Assembly: GCF_900090245.1 (NCBI RefSeq)
Contig: NZ_FMDN01000008.1
Coordinates: 1 to 33,787, forward strand
Source: Micromonospora halophytica
GTDB taxonomy: Bacteria; Actinomycetota; Actinomycetes; Mycobacteriales; Micromonosporaceae
Length of the DNA stretch: 33,787 bases
Direction: 5' to 3'
Shown piece after piece: positions 31,913 through 33,787 of the stretch (within the stretch, counting starts at the first letter, position 1; every line of letters starts with the position of its first letter). The notes beneath the pieces were generated by a model. It was not told the origin of the DNA. It saw only the letters and a list, made by a program, of their open reading frames with translations, and searched no databases. The position numbers and the translations under genes are program-made.

Positions 31913-32680
31913 GTGAACCGCACCCAGCGGGCGGCACTGGCCGCCGAGACCGACCGCCTGGTCGCCGAGGGTCGATACGGCCCGGTGCCCGCCGCCACCC
32001 TGCACCTGCCCGACGAGCCGCTGTCCGAGCCCGGCCCGGGCGGGACGTCCACGGTGGAGGTGACCGACGAGACCACCCTCGCCGCCGCCCGGCGGCTCAC
32101 CGCCACCGGCGACGACCCGGTCGCCTGCCTGAACTTCGCCTCGGCGAAGAACCCCGGCGGCGGGTACGCCACCGGCGCGCAGGCCCAGGAGGAGAGCCTC
32201 GCCCGGTCCTCCGCGCTGGTCGCGAGCCTGCGCACGGCCCCGGAGTTCCACGAGCACCACCGGGCGCAGCGCGACCCGCTCTACACCGACCGGGTCGTGC
32301 ACTCCCCCGGCGTGCCGGTGTTCCGCGACGACGCGGGACGGCTGGTCGAGCCGTACCGGGTGGCCTTCCTGACCGCGGCGGCGCCGAACGCCGGCGCACT
32401 GCGTCAGCCGGCCGACCTGGCCGGGGTGCTACGTCGGCGGGCGGCACGGGTGCTCGGCGTCGCGCTGACGCACGGGCACCGGCGGCTGGTCCTCGGAGCG
32501 TGGGGCTGCGGTGTGTTCCGTAACGACCCGGCGCAGGTGGCGGCCGCCTTCGCCGATCTGCTCGGCCCGGGTGGCCGGTACGCGGGCGCGTTCGACCTGG
32601 TGGTGTTCGCGGTGCCGGACGTGACGAACCGCCGTCCGTTCGCCGCCGCGTTCGGCGTCGGCGACCGACCGGCGGGCTGA
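31913..32680 (+). CDS. TIGR02452-type poly(ADP-ribose) glycohydrolase-like protein
   Basis: A 255-residue protein of the bacterial PARG-like group with a macrodomain-related fold. The PARG signature GGG-X7-QEE is present as NPGGGYATGAQAQEES (80-95), with E93 and E94 the catalytic pair. FASAKN and LGAWGCGVFRNDP are also conserved. Such enzymes remove ADP-ribose chains; no ADP-ribosyltransferase is encoded in the window. The GTG at 31913 is chosen because the family begins there with RTQRAALAAET; CATGAT (31901-31906) lies 6 bases before it. It converges on the next gene with only 5 bases between stops. Confidence 0.87.
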   Translation: MNRTQRAALAAETDRLVAEGRYGPVPAATLHLPDEPLSEPGPGGTSTVEVTDETTLAAARRLTATGDDPVACLNFASAKNPGGGYATGAQAQEESLARSSALVASLRTAPEFHEHHRAQRDPLYTDRVVHSPGVPVFRDDAGRLVEPYRVAFLTAAAPNAGALRQPADLAGVLRRRAARVLGVALTHGHRRLVLGAWGCGVFRNDPAQVAAAFADLLGPGGRYAGAFDLVVFAVPDVTNRRPFAAAFGVGDRPAG

Positions 32681-32685
32681 GCGGT

Positions 32686-33303
32686 TCAGCGCTCGATCGG
32701 CGGTCGGGTGCGGGCACGCTTGAGTTCGAAGAATCCGTCGGTGCCGGCCACCAGCACGACCCCGTCCCAGAGCCGGCCGGCGTCCTCACCGCGTGGGATC
32801 GGGGCCACCACCGGCCCGAAGAACGCGGTGCGACGACCGGCGGGGTCGGTGACGTGGATGGTCGGGGTGCCCAGGTCCTCGCCGACCGGCTCCAGCCCCG
32901 CGTGGTGGCTGGCGAGCAGCGCCTCGTCGTACCCGGTCCGCTCGGCCGCGTCGGCCAGGTCGACGGGGAGCCCCACCTCGCGCAGCGCCGCCTCGTAGAG
33001 CTCACGTCCGATCGGGGCGCGGTCATGGTGGATCCGGGTGCCCAGGGCGGTGTAGAGGTCCCGCAGCACCTCGTTGCCGGCCTTCTGCTCCGCCGCGACC
33101 GCGACCCGGACCGGGCCCATGCCCGGCTTCAGCCACTCCCGGTACCACTGTTCGAGGTCGTCACGGCCGTCGTTGAGCACGCTGAGGCTCATCACGTGGA
33201 AGCGGACCCGCACCGGCCGGACCCGCTCCACCTCCAGCAGCCAGCGGGAGGCGTTCCACGCCCACGGGCAGCGCGGGTCGAACCACATGTCCGCCGTCGT
33301 CAT
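32686..33303 (-). CDS. Rv2466c-like DsbA-fold protein with CPWA active site
   Basis: A 205-residue thioredoxin-fold protein closely resembling M. tuberculosis Rv2466c, a mycothiol-dependent reductase that activates nitro prodrugs. Shared segments are WFDPRCPWAWNASRWLLEV, FHVMSLSVLN, GPVRVAVAAEQ, LASHHAGLEPVGEDLGTPTI and the terminal FFELKRARTRPP. The active site is C12-P-W-A15, whereas Rv2466c has CPWC: the resolving Cys is replaced by Ala, which implies a monothiol mechanism with mycothiol. ATG 33303 follows GGAAGGA; the frame extends to 33399 without similarity. No signal peptide, so cytoplasmic. Confidence 0.9.
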   Translation of the reverse strand: MTTADMWFDPRCPWAWNASRWLLEVERVRPVRVRFHVMSLSVLNDGRDDLEQWYREWLKPGMGPVRVAVAAEQKAGNEVLRDLYTALGTRIHHDRAPIGRELYEAALREVGLPVDLADAAERTGYDEALLASHHAGLEPVGEDLGTPTIHVTDPAGRRTAFFGPVVAPIPRGEDAGRLWDGVVLVAGTDGFFELKRARTRPPIER

Positions 33304-33484
33304 CGTCGGTCCTTCCAGGATCGGTGTGCGTACCCGTCGATCCTGGCGGTCAGATCGGCCCAGCAGGAGTGCCGATCCGAGCCGGTCGGACTGGGCCAAT
33401 CACGGCTGGCCGGGCCGCCGGAGGCCTGTCACCGGATGTCCGGTCTGACCTGCGGGATCCGGTGGCCGGGGCCACCCCGGTGGC
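33304..33484. other. Intergenic region upstream of the Rv2466c-like gene
   Basis: No gene seen. It should hold the promoter of the minus-strand gene ending at 32686. A perfect hairpin GGTGGCC-GG-GGCCACC (33461-33476) lies just before the repeat array. Confidence 0.5.
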
Positions 33485-33728
33485 GGAATCGGTGACCGGG
33501 CCGGGGCGTTGTACATGGCATAACCACCGGCGCTCCCTGACCCGGGACGCCACCCGGTCCGGCCCCGACGGAATGCGGGCCAGGCCGGGTCGGTTACATC
33601 CCCCGGGACACCGAGGCCGGGTTCGTGGAATGCGGGCCCCGCCGGGTTGGTTACATCCCCCGGACACCGAGGCCCCACCCGCGGAATGCGGGCCCGGCCC
33701 GATCGGTTACATCCCCCGGACACCCGAG
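33485..33728 (+). repeat. Tandem repeats of about 57 bp with GGAATGCGGGCC and GGTTACATCCCCC
   Basis: GGAATGCGGG occurs at 33570, 33627 and 33683. In each copy it is followed by a C/G spacer and GGTTACATCCCCCGG (from 33592, 33649 and 33705), then ACACC(C)GAG. Spacing is 57 and 56 bp. A degenerate earlier copy (GGAATCGG...GGGGCGTTGTACAT) lies at 33485-33516. After 33728 the sequence becomes a degenerate G/C-rich run to the window end, so the array may continue. The inverse of this unit resembles the repeat at 48-189. Confidence 0.8.
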
Positions 33729-33787
33729 CAGGCCCCGCCGCCAGGTCCCCCGGACCCGCGCAGGCACCGCCGCCGGAGACGTCCCCC

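Noticed and set aside
33485..33787. CRISPR array at the right edge
   Set aside because: The units are about 57 bp with short variable segments of unequal length, repeats are imperfect, and no cas gene is nearby.

Overview
The window is about 34 kb of very GC-rich DNA with strong G/C bias at third codon positions, many GTG starts and GTGA stop/start overlaps. The gene content (mycothiol enzymes, EthA/EthR-like pair, class F sortase, subtilisin-inhibitor-like protein, PtpB-type phosphatase) points to an actinomycete. The style of the proteins suggests Micromonospora or another Micromonosporaceae; that placement is inference from resemblance, not a database result. The content is mostly chromosomal housekeeping and accessory metabolism. 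I see no rRNA, tRNA, transposase, phage gene or CRISPR array.

Layout. Positions 1-659 hold no convincing gene: two copies of a short repeat, then an unusually C/A-rich stretch. Next come a Tat-exported PhoD phosphatase (660-2288), a convergent secreted lysozyme-like protein and a DUF3626 protein (to 4428), and a possible broken small gene (4505-4672). A translationally coupled operon (4817-7052) encodes a MEDS-STAS protein, a MEDS-HATPase protein and a TrmO-like tRNA methyltransferase. On the minus strand follow an MBL hydrolase coupled to S-(hydroxymethyl)mycothiol dehydrogenase, a CapA-like protein, and an alpha/beta hydrolase-SDR-flavin monooxygenase operon (10312-13662). That operon faces an EthR-like TetR gene across an intergenic region full of TGTCGA/TCGACA half-sites. 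An MBL hydrolase, an archease and a convergent RtcB RNA ligase follow (14500-17278).

From 17622 to 25513 most genes are on the plus strand: an SSI-type protease inhibitor, a Cys-cluster/pentapeptide-repeat protein, a small acidic protein, a PtpB-like phosphatase, a serine hydrolase, a serpin and a Gfo/Idh/MocA oxidoreductase. RNase HI and a lycopene cyclase are convergent with these and overlap the neighbouring 3' ends. An MFS exporter diverges from two SAM methyltransferases and a PPOX-fold protein (25503-29003). After a 508-base intergenic region come a secreted membrane-anchored protein and a class F sortase separated by a strong hairpin (29512-30721), a GDSL hydrolase, a PARG-like protein, and an Rv2466c-like thioredoxin-fold protein with CPWA in place of CPWC. 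The right edge (33485-33728) holds about 57-bp tandem repeats that look like the inverted form of the repeat at the left edge.

Themes. (1) Signalling: paired MEDS proteins carrying STAS and anti-sigma-kinase outputs. (2) Mycothiol chemistry: the MscR operon and the Rv2466c-like protein. (3) An EthR/EthA-type regulated oxidation operon with SDR and hydrolase partners. (4) Cell-surface functions: sortase with candidate substrate, and protease inhibitors of two folds. (5) RNA repair: RtcB and archease.
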